In this document: piece after piece, positions 1-7,473 of the stretch
Layout of the letters: every line of letters starts with the position of its first letter
Numbering within the stretch: position 1 is the first letter of the stretch
Assembly: GCA_964468415.1 (NCBI GenBank)
Contig: CAYXUS010000021.1
Location: 1-13,765 of the forward strand
DNA: 13,765 nt
Direction of reading: 5' to 3'
Source of the DNA: Caldithrix sp964468415
GTDB taxonomy: Bacteria > Calditrichota > Calditrichia > Calditrichales > Calditrichaceae
Notes under the pieces: model-generated
Seen by the model: only the letters and a program-made list of their open reading frames with translations
What the model was told of the DNA's origin: nothing
Databases searched by the model: none
Made by a program: the position numbers and the translations under genes

Positions 1-1629
1 GGGCTGATTAGCCATCAGGCGGCCATCCGTTTTAAAATTAACGTGCGGGATTCCATTGTGGAGAATGGCCGGTTTAAGGAGATTAAAGAGGCAACCCATA
101 CATATTTGCTGCAAGGATTGGTACGTTTACTGAAAAACGGGAAATCGTTTACGTTCCGGCAGGAAAAGAACCCGATCGTTCAGTTTGATAGTCTGGGAGA
201 CGGCATTTACCGCATGTGGGTGAAAGTCAGCAAGATTGAAAGCATCCCCAATGTGCTGCCGGCCCGTGATTCGGTAGTATTTGAGATACGCGCTTCTCAG
301 AAATACTTGACACGTTTTCGTTGGCACATGGTTTCTCTTCCCCGCCCGGGTAACATTCCCTGGGATAGCCTGTACATAAAAGATTCGACAGCAGTACTTT
401 TTAGATGGGATCAGAAGGAAGAAGAATATCAGCGCATTGAGCATCAGGATATTATTGGCGGGCAGGCGTATTGGTTGCTTTCCGTACAAAACTTGTTGGT
501 AAATTTGCAAAGCTTTTTGTGGCAACCGTCTGCCGGGGGTGGTGTGCTGGATGTTATCCCCGAAATTCATCTTAAACCCGGTTGGAATCAGGTAGGAACG
601 CCCCTGCCTTATTACAAAGTATGGCAACACATGATTGTTGTAGACGAAAACGGACAGGAGATGAATTGGAACGAGGTACTAAAGGATTCTTTGATTACGC
701 CGGCGGTTTACTGGTTTGAACAATCTCCGGAATATCAGGGGTACCATGTGGAAGAGATCGATTCCAGCGCTTATGCCATTCCCTGGCGGGGCTATTGGAT
801 GTACAGCAAAGCCGAATTGTCCCTGTACGTAACGCAAGAGCCGGAGTTTCCATTAACCCTGCAGGATGGAAAGCTCAGCAAACCGTCAAATCAAATCAAA
901 AATCCCAATAATGATTGGTTGTTAAATTTGACTTTGCAAAGTGATAATTTACAGGATCAATTTAACGTTTTGGGGATTAGCACGAGCAACCAGGGGAAGT
1001 TACCGGAGCCACCCTATTTTAACCGGTTTGCTTCCTTGGCGTTTACCGAGAAAAACCGCTCTTTTTGCAAAGTTGTCAAAAAAGCGCCGGAAACTGCGGA
1101 TGGCGTTGTAACATGGAATATTTCCGTGAAAACAACGGCGCTTAATAAAGAGCACCATTTGCGATGGGAAACGGTGGGGCAGACGGATGAAACCTATTAT
1201 GTGTATCTGGTCGATCCGCAGACGGAGAAGGTAATCAATATGAACGAAGTTTCGGATTATGTTTTTACGCCCCAAAAGAATCAATACCAGTTAAACGTCT
1301 ATGCCAGTCGCGACGGCAACTTTAAACCATCGATTATTCCGCTGCGTTTTAAGCTGGCGCAAAATTATCCCAATCCTTTCAATCCGACAACCACTATTAA
1401 AGTTGGAATACCGCAAAGCACTGCGAGTCAGGTAGTTAGCCTGAAAGTTTTTGATGTGCTGGGTAAGGAAGTTACAACCCTGTATAAAGGAACTCTGCAG
1501 CCCGGATACCATACATTTGAGTGGGATGGTACCAATCAAAACGGACATCCGGTTTCTTCGGGCATTTATTTTTACCAGCTTCAGGCGGGGAAGACTGCAT
1601 TGATGCACAAAATGATTTTGCTGCGTTAA
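1..1629 (+). CDS. Secreted protein with C-terminal T9SS type A sorting domain (5' end outside window)
   Basis: The frame is open from base 1, so the gene starts upstream; the GTG at 43 is just an internal valine codon with no ribosome site. The visible 542 codons have two divergent copies of a tryptophan-rich module: WHMVSLPRPG...FRWDQ...GGQAYWLL at about 330-480, and GWNQVGTPLP...VYWFEQ...PWRGYWMY at about 580-810. The last 95 residues (from about 1342) form a sorting domain: LAQNYPNPFNPTTTI, then VFDVLGKEV, then SSGIYFYQL and a terminal MILLR strand. In known T9SS proteins this tail directs passage across the outer membrane and is cleaved on export. The body is unrecognised and may be an extracellular adhesin- or enzyme-associated beta-rich protein. 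The gene is followed at once by a terminator and so ends its transcript. The sorting domain is near certain; the function of the rest is unknown. Confidence 0.9.
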   Translation, partial: GLISHQAAIRFKINVRDSIVENGRFKEIKEATHTYLLQGLVRLLKNGKSFTFRQEKNPIVQFDSLGDGIYRMWVKVSKIESIPNVLPARDSVVFEIRASQKYLTRFRWHMVSLPRPGNIPWDSLYIKDSTAVLFRWDQKEEEYQRIEHQDIIGGQAYWLLSVQNLLVNLQSFLWQPSAGGGVLDVIPEIHLKPGWNQVGTPLPYYKVWQHMIVVDENGQEMNWNEVLKDSLITPAVYWFEQSPEYQGYHVEEIDSSAYAIPWRGYWMYSKAELSLYVTQEPEFPLTLQDGKLSKPSNQIKNPNNDWLLNLTLQSDNLQDQFNVLGISTSNQGKLPEPPYFNRFASLAFTEKNRSFCKVVKKAPETADGVVTWNISVKTTALNKEHHLRWETVGQTDETYYVYLVDPQTEKVINMNEVSDYVFTPQKNQYQLNVYASRDGNFKPSIIPLRFKLAQNYPNPFNPTTTIKVGIPQSTASQVVSLKVFDVLGKEVTTLYKGTLQPGYHTFEWDGTNQNGHPVSSGIYFYQLQAGKTALMHKMILLR

Positions 1630-1639
1630 TCCATTTGGG

Positions 1640-1670
1640 GCCGCTCCTCTACAGGAGCGGCTCTGTTTTT
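1640..1670 (+). terminator. Rho-independent terminator after the T9SS-tailed gene
   Basis: A perfect 9-bp stem (gccgctcct / aggagcggc) encloses the 4-base loop ctac and is followed by tctgttttt. It starts 11 bases after the stop codon of the upstream gene and separates it from the acetyltransferase gene. Confidence 0.9.
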
Positions 1671-1754
1671 ACTAAAAAACAAATATGTTTGCGCTTTTTC
1701 TCTCCTACCTTTAATTTTATTTCCAATTCAGCAGGGAAGGTAATTTGAATGCAT

Positions 1755-1760
1755 CGGAGG
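1755..1760 (+). promoter_or_regulatory. Shine-Dalgarno site fixing the acetyltransferase start
   Basis: CGGAGG lies 5 bases before the ATG at 1766. A longer frame can be opened at a TTG at 1745, but that would place this ribosome site inside the coding region, so the ATG at 1766 is preferred. Confidence 0.8.
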
Positions 1761-1765
1761 ATATT

Positions 1766-2671
1766 ATGCCCGGATTAAGACTTTTTAATGAGAACGATAT
1801 TCCCGCCGTTGTGGCGCTATGCAACAAACACATGGAATTTGATGAGATAACGGAAGTGCTTTTGCGCGAAAAAGTATTGGAAGACCCGGCCTACGATCCG
1901 GAACTGATAATGGTTTATGAAGAGAACAACGAAATGGTCGGCTTTATTGCCGGGACTACACGGGAAATTCGTGGCGAGAAATTGGGCTACGTGAAGTTAA
2001 TGGTTGTGGCTAAGCCCCATCGGCGCAAGGGAATTGGTACCGCATTGTATCGTGCCCTGGAAGAAAAATTGAACCGGCTGGGCATGGAAAAAGTTCGGGT
2101 GTACGATGTGCCGTTTAATTATTTTATGCCGGGCATCGATCCGCGCTACACCCCGGGGTTGTCGTTTTTTGAAGTGCAGGGATTTACCCGTTTTGCCGAT
2201 ACCTCCAATCTGACCGTCGATTTGCAGAATCAGGATTTTACTACCACGGAAGATGAAGAAAGGCTTAAAGCCGAGGGAATCGAAATTCGGCGGGCAACAT
2301 ACGATGATCGGGAAGAACTGATGAAATTTATTGATGAAAATTTTACACTCTGGCGTCATGAGGTGAGCAATGCCTACAATTCGATTCCGGTGGCGATCCA
2401 TATTGCCTTGTTAAATGGTAAGATCAAGGCGTTCTCGGCCCACAATGGGAATAATTTTGGCACGGGTTGGTTTGGGCCGATGGGTACGCATCCCGATTTA
2501 CGCGGCAAAGGAATAGGGGGCATTTTACTCAAACGCTGCCTGCAAGATATGAAGGATTGGGGATTGCCAAGGTCGATTATTCCCTGGGTGGGGCCCATCC
2601 GATTCTATTCGTATTATGCCAATGCCGTGGTAGAAAGGGTATTCTGGCGGTACGAGAAAAAATTAAAATAA
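1766..2671 (+). CDS. Tandem GNAT-family N-acetyltransferase
   Basis: This 301-residue protein has two GNAT folds. Each has the acetyl-CoA pyrophosphate-binding motif: VVAKPHRRKGIGTAL (about residues 80-94) and THPDLRGKGIGGILL (about 241-255). GNAT enzymes move an acetyl group from acetyl-CoA to an amine on a small molecule or protein. A single domain is about 150 residues, so the length fits two full domains rather than a truncated one. The first domain also has a conserved YDVPFNYFMPGIDP stretch before its last strand, and the protein ends in IPWVGPIRFYSYY...FWRYEKKL, which looks like a family-specific tail. The substrate cannot be read from sequence. It sits alone between the terminator at 1640-1670 and a convergent gene, with no operon partner. 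The family call is firm; the role is unknown. Confidence 0.9.
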   Translation: MPGLRLFNENDIPAVVALCNKHMEFDEITEVLLREKVLEDPAYDPELIMVYEENNEMVGFIAGTTREIRGEKLGYVKLMVVAKPHRRKGIGTALYRALEEKLNRLGMEKVRVYDVPFNYFMPGIDPRYTPGLSFFEVQGFTRFADTSNLTVDLQNQDFTTTEDEERLKAEGIEIRRATYDDREELMKFIDENFTLWRHEVSNAYNSIPVAIHIALLNGKIKAFSAHNGNNFGTGWFGPMGTHPDLRGKGIGGILLKRCLQDMKDWGLPRSIIPWVGPIRFYSYYANAVVERVFWRYEKKLK

Positions 2672-2679
2672 ACATAACG

Positions 2680-2716
2680 GGTGATCTCTGGGTAAAAAAG
2701 CACCACAGAGATCACC
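2680..2716. terminator. Hairpin between convergent genes, possible bidirectional terminator
   Basis: A perfect 11-bp inverted repeat (ggtgatctctg at 2680-2690, cagagatcacc at 2706-2716) with a 15-base loop sits 8 bases past the acetyltransferase stop and 28 bases past the comF-like stop. T-runs after the stem are weak on both strands (tttaaat on plus), so termination is plausible but less certain than at the other hairpins in the window. Confidence 0.6.
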
Positions 2717-2744
2717 TTTAAATAAGGTAAGGCGCAAACCGCAC

Positions 2745-3473
2745 TTAACTTTGCAGAGTTAACAGAGAAAATTTTTCCAATTGGTCGTTTTGCAGTAAAT
2801 CCACCGGCGTTGCCAGGGCCGCAACCGTGACATGCTGGGCTTTGGCTTCTTTGAGCACCCGGGCACATTCGTTGAGCGTGCTACCCGTCGTAACCACATC
2901 GTCAATTAACAAAATTCGCTTTCCTTCCACATCGTTGATCACGGCAAAGGCATCTTTTACATTTAGCTGGCGTTCCGAACGGGACAGCTTTGTTTGTGAC
3001 GGCGTATTGCGCACTCGCTTTAGAATAAAATCATTAAAAGGAATTCGCGTGATTTCAGAAAGATGTTTGGCAATTAAGGCACTTTGGTTGTAGCCTCTTT
3101 CGTTTAAGCGAGCTTTGCTAAGCGGTACAGCCGTCACCAGATCGAAATTCAAAGGGATGAATTCGGCTAAGCTTTGAGCGAACAATTTGGCGATCGATGA
3201 AAAATGTTCATATTTCAACAGGTGAATCAACTGCTGAAAGGTAGGACTGAATTCGAATCGCACAATTAAATCGTCAAAATGAGGATTGGCAATTTCGGCT
3301 TTCAGATTCTCGAGATACTCATCCGAAAGCGAAGGTATTTTCCTGTAGCACTCGTTACAAACAATTTTTTCGGTGCCAATTAAAGGTTTGCCGCAAGAAA
3401 GACAAACCGTCGGTGCAATAAAGGAAAGCACCGGCTCGTAAATCCAGTCAATTAAAACTTCTTTTAAGCGCAT
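2745..3473 (-). CDS. comFC: ComF-family protein (zinc ribbon plus phosphoribosyltransferase domain)
   Basis: The 242-residue product begins with a four-cysteine zinc ribbon (C24, C27, C39, C42). A type I phosphoribosyltransferase fold follows. It contains the VPLSKARLNERGYNQSALIA segment typical of ComF/GntX proteins (about 116-135) and the PRPP-binding loop ILLIDDVVTTGST (about 187-199). Length and domain order match the ComFC/GntX family. In naturally transformable bacteria ComFC is needed for DNA uptake, but many relatives lie outside competence operons and their reaction is not settled. The start codon at 3473 is preceded on the minus strand by a weak GGGG-type ribosome site. A possible promoter with TTGCTT and TTTAAT spaced 17 bp lies at 3500-3528. 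It converges with the acetyltransferase gene and has no competence genes beside it. The family is certain; a competence role here is only a guess. Confidence 0.92.
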   Translation of the reverse strand: MRLKEVLIDWIYEPVLSFIAPTVCLSCGKPLIGTEKIVCNECYRKIPSLSDEYLENLKAEIANPHFDDLIVRFEFSPTFQQLIHLLKYEHFSSIAKLFAQSLAEFIPLNFDLVTAVPLSKARLNERGYNQSALIAKHLSEITRIPFNDFILKRVRNTPSQTKLSRSERQLNVKDAFAVINDVEGKRILLIDDVVTTGSTLNECARVLKEAKAQHVTVAALATPVDLLQNDQLEKFSLLTLQS

Positions 3474-3499
3474 ACCCCGACCCCTGCGATTAAATACAG

Positions 3500-3528
3500 A
3501 TTAAATTCTTTTACTAAATTAAAAGCAA
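3500..3528 (-). promoter_or_regulatory. Candidate housekeeping promoter for the comF-like gene
   Basis: Read on the minus strand, TTGCTT and TTTAAT are separated by 17 bp, and the start codon lies about 27 bases beyond the -10 element. The -35 match is only TTG, and the region is AT-rich, so this could be chance. Confidence 0.3.
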
Positions 3529-3559
3529 AATTTTAAAGAACAAAATTTTTGCCTGTCCG

Positions 3560-3600
3560 AAAAACATCAACCCCGGACATCATCCATGCGTCCGGAGTTG
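3560..3600 (-). terminator. Terminator of the outer-membrane barrel gene
   Basis: On the minus strand CAACTCCGGAC pairs with GTCCGGGGTTG (11 bp with one G-U pair) around an 11-base loop, followed three bases later by TTTTT. It starts about 30 bases after the stop codon of the 3632-4942 gene and insulates the comF-like gene from it. Confidence 0.75.
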
Positions 3601-3631
3601 AAATTAAATGCGATCGTCGCAATCACCCATC

Positions 3632-4942
3632 TTAAAAGGGCATAGAAAAACTGATCTGCGGCATCATACGCTCTTGCGGTTTGTACTGATGCGTTTCTTC
3701 ATCATAAATAAAATTCCAACGGTAAACAATGGAAACCAGAATGTAACGGTAAGCACGGTAGCCAATGATTGCCTGTGCCACAGAATGGTAATCGAGCGTG
3801 AATACATCTTTTACCTTCTGGATGCCGACTTTGTCGTAGGTGTATTTTAAATGAACATTGGGAATAAGGTCTTCACTGCGTGCTTCCAGGTGCAGAATGC
3901 CGCTTTTGCCTAATCCCGTGTTATGTTGATAATTGCCCACAAGGCGGATTCTGTTTAAGATTTGACCGGACAATTCTCCGAAAATACCTTCGGTCTTTCC
4001 TACGTAATTTAAGAAGTCCTCTTTGGTAAGAATACTTGCTCTGGGATCATTAATTCCCCAGTGATCGGCCGGCAAAGCATTGCGTTCCAGTTCGTACAGA
4101 CTGTTAAAGTAATCCGGTAAAAATCCGGGATTCAAGAAACGTTTTTCTAATTTGGCGTAAATGCCGAACAAACCAAAGACGTTCGGAACATAAGTCAAAA
4201 TACCAACCGTCTTACCATCGCCATGATTGTTGATTTTTGCATAGTCGGCGTACAAGGTCGTATTGAAAAATTTGCTTTTAATGACGGGTAATCCCAGGTC
4301 CAAACCCCATTCATACACACCGTCGTGGGTTTTGCGACGATTATCCGGGTTAAAATCACCCACGTAGGTCGCACCCATCTCAAAGTTCTTTATAATGGGG
4401 ATGGAAGTGAAGTGGAGCGGACGCACGTAAAAACGGCCGCCCAAAATTTCGAGATTGCCTAAATTGCTGGTAACCGATTCGAAACCGTAATTCTTAAAAT
4501 CGATATCCAGAGCCAAACCGATTTTGCGGTAATCGTAGTTCGCTTCATTGGAGTAATACCCCATAATAAAGCCGTGCCCCAGAGTGGCCGCATCCAGGGT
4601 TCCAATGCGCGTGTAAAGGGGATCGTTTTTGTGTCCCCAGCGGATGTAGCGAATCATGCGCAAGGCGCCGGCACCCTTGTCCCAACCTGTTTTACGAAAT
4701 TTAAAGCCTTCGGAATTGTTGAAGAGAAGCTCGATATTTAATCCCATGCCGAATTTTCCGAATGCGAATTCCGGAGTTAGAGTGATGGTCGTGTAGGCCG
4801 TACCGTCAATCCAGGTCATTCCCAAGCCGCCATTGAAATTGTTTTTATCTTCTTTGCTGAAAGGGTCTACCGATTGAGCAAAAGCCATCGTTAGGCCAAA
4901 TAGAAATAAAAACAGAAATACATGAGCAATCCTTGACATCAT
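3632..4942 (-). CDS. Outer-membrane beta-barrel protein of unknown function
   Basis: The 436-residue product opens with a Sec signal peptide (MMSRIAHVFLFLFLFGLTMAFA, probable cleavage before Q23). The rest is rich in alternating hydrophobic and aromatic strands with short turns (for example GKFGMGLNIELLF, FNTTLYADYAKI, VHLKYTYDKVGI, YILVSIVYRWNFIY). It ends in ISFSMPF, a terminal phenylalanine as used by the BAM machinery to insert barrels. There is no TonB plug domain, so a porin-like or structural role is more likely than a gated receptor. Two adjacent ATG codons (4942 and 4939) follow the ribosome site AAGGAGA; either is compatible. The gene is monocistronic, with its own terminator at 3560-3600, and is divergent from the sigma-factor operon. 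I do not recognise a specific family. Confidence 0.8.
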   Translation of the reverse strand: MMSRIAHVFLFLFLFGLTMAFAQSVDPFSKEDKNNFNGGLGMTWIDGTAYTTITLTPEFAFGKFGMGLNIELLFNNSEGFKFRKTGWDKGAGALRMIRYIRWGHKNDPLYTRIGTLDAATLGHGFIMGYYSNEANYDYRKIGLALDIDFKNYGFESVTSNLGNLEILGGRFYVRPLHFTSIPIIKNFEMGATYVGDFNPDNRRKTHDGVYEWGLDLGLPVIKSKFFNTTLYADYAKINNHGDGKTVGILTYVPNVFGLFGIYAKLEKRFLNPGFLPDYFNSLYELERNALPADHWGINDPRASILTKEDFLNYVGKTEGIFGELSGQILNRIRLVGNYQHNTGLGKSGILHLEARSEDLIPNVHLKYTYDKVGIQKVKDVFTLDYHSVAQAIIGYRAYRYILVSIVYRWNFIYDEETHQYKPQERMMPQISFSMPF

Positions 4943-5427
4943 GGGAATCTCCTTTGTATTAAATGAAATGAAAGAATTTATTGACGGTCATTCATGGTGA
5001 CTTTACCCACGCCAATCCTTGTTTCTTTTTCCCGAATAATGTAAAAATTTGGATGGTTATAGAATAGTAAAATCATGTAAATAACGCAAGAGAAAAAGCA
5101 AATTTTTTGGCAAACTTTTTGAAGTTTTTCCTTATTAAATGCTTCTTTTTGACGAATATTTTAACAAAAGAAAAAAATCGATTGCTTACGATCTTTTGTC
5201 CGCAATCAACACAAATCGATCCACGCTTTGTCGTGAAATGCTATCCTGCCTTTATTTACAGCAGAACTGTGGCGTGTGCCCAAAAAATAAACACAAAATT
5301 GTCTTGATTATGGACAAAATATGCTTCGTGTCTGATAATCCAACTTTTGACTCAAAAAAAATTAAAGTTTGTAACCAGTTATAAAATCAAATACTTATTG
5401 TTTGTGTTTAAGTGACTCGCTCCTAAA
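4943..5427. other. AT-rich divergent intergenic region
   Basis: About 485 bases lie between the barrel gene (minus) and the sigma-54 site of the sigma-factor gene (plus). Two short overlapping frames (5107-5307 and 5139-5384) can be opened, but neither has a convincing ribosome site or recognisable protein. A weak sigma-54-like match (TTGGCAAACTTTTTGAA, 5107-5123, GG-N10-GA) and an isolated TAAAGTTT (5363-5370) are present. A less AT-rich patch at about 5190-5285 has no assignable content. Promoters for the barrel gene presumably lie in the left part but none stands out. Confidence 0.5.
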
Positions 5428-5444
5428 TTGGCACGGAAAATGCC
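5428..5444 (+). promoter_or_regulatory. Sigma-54 (-24/-12) promoter of the FliA-family sigma gene
   Basis: TTGGCACGGAAAATGCC matches the RpoN consensus YTGGCACGNNNNTTGCW. The -24 block TTGGCACG is perfect, the -12 block is ATGCC, and the invariant GG and GC are exactly 10 bases apart. Transcription would start near 5455, giving a leader of about 35 bases that carries the strong ribosome site AGGAGG at 5475-5480. Sigma-54 promoters need an ATPase activator; no obvious paired activator site was identified upstream. Confidence 0.75.
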
Positions 5445-5489
5445 TTATAAATAGCAAAAATAAAGAAAAAACTCAGGAGGAGCGAGAGA

Positions 5490-6248
5490 ATGGCACAAAA
5501 TGCTACCGACCCCATTTGGTTAGATTACAAAGTCAACAATAACCTCAAATCAAGACAACAGCTTTTATTACGCTACCTTGGGCTGGTTAAATATGTTGTC
5601 CGCAAAATGATCAAAAATTATCCTCAGGCATTGGAAGAGAATGACCTTTACCAGATTGGCATTGTTGGCCTGGCCGAGGCAATTGAACGCTTTGATCCCA
5701 ACTACGGTATTAAATTCGAAACCTATGCCATCCCTCGTATTAAGGGTTCCATTATCGACGAACTGCGCAAGCTGGATTGGATTCCCCGTTCTTTGCGTGC
5801 CAAATTGAACACCTATCGTGATAAAAGCGTGGAACTGGAACAAAAGTTTTCAGGAAATTATACCGATGCGGAAATCGCCAATGGATTGGGATTAAATGAA
5901 AAGGATGTCAAAAATATCAAACGTGATATGAACTCTGCGAATTTGTATTCTTTGGACAAACCCCTGGATAATAATGGGAAACAAAATCTTTATGATCTCA
6001 TTGAAGATCAAGATTACGTAAGAGTAGACGAAAAGTTAGAAGAAGAGGAAATGAAGAGAGTGTTACTCAAAGCAATCAAAAAGCTGCCCGAAAAAACTCG
6101 TCTGGCCATTACATTGTACTACTACGAAAAGCTGACCTTCAAGGAAATCGGCAAAATTTTGAACGTCTCCGAATCGCGGATTTCTCAAATTCATTCCGAG
6201 ACAATGGCCAAATTGCGTAAAGAAATCAACAAGATGATTTACGCTTAA
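5490..6248 (+). CDS. fliA: RNA polymerase sigma factor, FliA/sigma-28 family
   Basis: The 252-residue product has the FliA/WhiG layout. Region 2 spans about residues 24-95, with LVKYVVRKM, DLYQIGIVGLAEAIERFDP and KFETYAIPRIKGSIIDELRKLDWIPRSLR. Region 3 is about 104-175. Region 4 is about 190-245, with a helix-turn-helix LTFKEIGKILNVSESRISQIH for -35 recognition. Region 1.1 is absent, as in alternative sigma factors. The start has AGGAGG 9 bases upstream. FliA-type factors direct late flagellar or motility genes in many bacteria and stress or developmental genes in others; no flagellar gene is visible here, so the regulon is open. It is driven by a sigma-54-type promoter and followed 64 bases later by a REC-kinase fusion in the same direction, probably one operon. 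A FlgM-like small gene further down may encode its inhibitor. Confidence 0.9.
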   Translation: MAQNATDPIWLDYKVNNNLKSRQQLLLRYLGLVKYVVRKMIKNYPQALEENDLYQIGIVGLAEAIERFDPNYGIKFETYAIPRIKGSIIDELRKLDWIPRSLRAKLNTYRDKSVELEQKFSGNYTDAEIANGLGLNEKDVKNIKRDMNSANLYSLDKPLDNNGKQNLYDLIEDQDYVRVDEKLEEEEMKRVLLKAIKKLPEKTRLAITLYYYEKLTFKEIGKILNVSESRISQIHSETMAKLRKEINKMIYA

Positions 6249-6254
6249 GAGTTG

Positions 6255-6280
6255 AAATTATCGCACAGAAGTGATAATTT
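6255..6280 (+). other. Hairpin between the sigma gene and the REC-kinase gene
   Basis: AAATTAT-cg-CAC pairs with GTGATAATTT around the loop agaa: ten base pairs with a two-base bulge. It is not followed by a T-run, so it is more likely an RNA-stability or processing element, or a translational brake on the downstream gene, than a terminator. It is AT-rich and may be fortuitous. Confidence 0.4.
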
Positions 6281-6312
6281 GTTACTTTCGGGACCAATAA
6301 AAAGAGATTTGT

Positions 6313-7443
6313 ATGAGCGAAGAAGCCAAAGTTCTCATTGTTGATGACGACAAAGAGAATGTTGACCTGATTGCCTATTTTTTAAAACCGCAAAACTACA
6401 GCATTGTCACCGCACATGATGGAGTGGAAGCTCTGCGCCTGGTAGAAAGCGAAAATCCCGATATTATTTTACTTGATATCCGCCTGCCCAAAATGGACGG
6501 GTTTCAGGTTTGCGAACGCATTAAAAAAAATCATTATTCCAAATTTATTCCCATCATAATGATTACCGCTCTGAAAGACCTGAAAAGTAAAATTCAAAGT
6601 CTGGAAGCCGGAGCGGACGATTTTATTTCCAAACCTTTCGAAAACATCGAATTGCTAACCCGTGTTAAATCGTTGTTACGCATTAAAAAATATCACGATG
6701 AACTGGAAAAAAAGAATAAAGAGCTGGAAGAAAAAAACAAAGCCTTAATGCGCATGGATCAGTTCAAAGAAGAACTGAGTCACCTTATTGTGCATGACAT
6801 GAAAAACCCTATCTTTGTTATTCAGGGCAATTTGCAGATGCTTTCGATGGGCATGGACGACAGCCAGCCGCAACTTAAAAAATATGTAAACCGCATCGAC
6901 CGCAGCACACAGAATTTGTTGCGCATGGTGATGAATCTGATCGATATTACAAAGATCGAAAGCGGTTCCATGAGCTTAAAATTGGAATTGGCCAGCTTGA
7001 ATGATGTCATGGAAAAGAGCATCCAGAAATTAAAGGATTTTCCGGAGTTCTCCACCAAGCAGTTTAATGTTAAGTTTGGCGAGCAAATACCGTATACCAA
7101 GATGGATATCTCGGTCATGGAACGCGTTATCGACAACCTATTAAGCTTTGCGATTGCCAATGTCCCTTCTGACGGACGCGTGGATGTGGAAACCTTTAAA
7201 ACCGAAAAAACTATCGGGGCTGCTGTCCATGATTTTGGGCAGCAAATTCCGTTGAAATACGGCGATAATGTATTCAATAAATTCCGCCAAATCGAAATTA
7301 AAAAAGAAGGTTACCGCGTTGGCCGGGGGTTGGGCCTGACGTTTTGTAATTTGGCAGTGGAAGCCCACGGCGGAAAAATGTATTTGGACGAAAACAATAC
7401 GGTGGGGAACCGGATCATTTTCGAGCTACCCATTCAAAAATAG
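6313..7443 (+). CDS. Response-regulator receiver / histidine-kinase fusion with an atypical ATP site
   Basis: The 376-residue protein is soluble. A receiver domain comes first (about 5-122), with the acidic pocket DDD11-13, phospho-acceptor D55 in LLDIRLPKMDG, T85 and K107. A short coiled coil follows (about 127-157, ELEKKNKELEEKNK). The HisKA H-box is LSHLIVHDMKNP with H161, and a HATPase-like domain lies at about 265-374. The G2 box GRGLGL is intact. The N-box reads DNLLSFAIANVP, with phenylalanine where the Mg-binding asparagine of NLLSNA is expected (F279). The first glycine box is DFGQQIP instead of DxGxGIP. Kinase activity is therefore doubtful, though phosphotransfer or protein binding is possible. 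A weak ribosome site (AGAG) precedes the ATG. Transcription is probably coupled to the upstream sigma gene, so it may gate that sigma factor. The family is certain; loss of kinase activity is inference. Confidence 0.88.
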   Translation: MSEEAKVLIVDDDKENVDLIAYFLKPQNYSIVTAHDGVEALRLVESENPDIILLDIRLPKMDGFQVCERIKKNHYSKFIPIIMITALKDLKSKIQSLEAGADDFISKPFENIELLTRVKSLLRIKKYHDELEKKNKELEEKNKALMRMDQFKEELSHLIVHDMKNPIFVIQGNLQMLSMGMDDSQPQLKKYVNRIDRSTQNLLRMVMNLIDITKIESGSMSLKLELASLNDVMEKSIQKLKDFPEFSTKQFNVKFGEQIPYTKMDISVMERVIDNLLSFAIANVPSDGRVDVETFKTEKTIGAAVHDFGQQIPLKYGDNVFNKFRQIEIKKEGYRVGRGLGLTFCNLAVEAHGGKMYLDENNTVGNRIIFELPIQK

Positions 7444-7473
7444 TTTAAGCACCCCTGATTTTCCCTTTCAAAT

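Noticed and set aside
43..45. GTG as start codon of the first gene
   Set aside because: The frame is open without a stop to base 1 and no ribosome site precedes the GTG; the gene begins upstream of the window.
1745..1747. TTG as start of the acetyltransferase
   Set aside because: GGAGG at 1756-1760 lies inside that extension and is ideally placed for the ATG at 1766.
4978..5000. Sigma-54 promoter for the barrel gene on the minus strand (TTGGCGTGGGTAAAGTC)
   Set aside because: The -24 block departs from consensus at two positions and the -12 block keeps only its G, so the match is too weak.
5139..5384. Short cysteine-containing protein
   Set aside because: No good ribosome site, no recognisable family, and the frame is in AT-rich intergenic DNA; kept only as a possible transcript in the findings.
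5363..5389. Sigma-28 promoter suggested by a perfect TAAAGTTT
   Set aside because: At the required 11-base spacing the -10 is taaaatca, lacking the CCGA core; the sigma-54 site downstream is far better.
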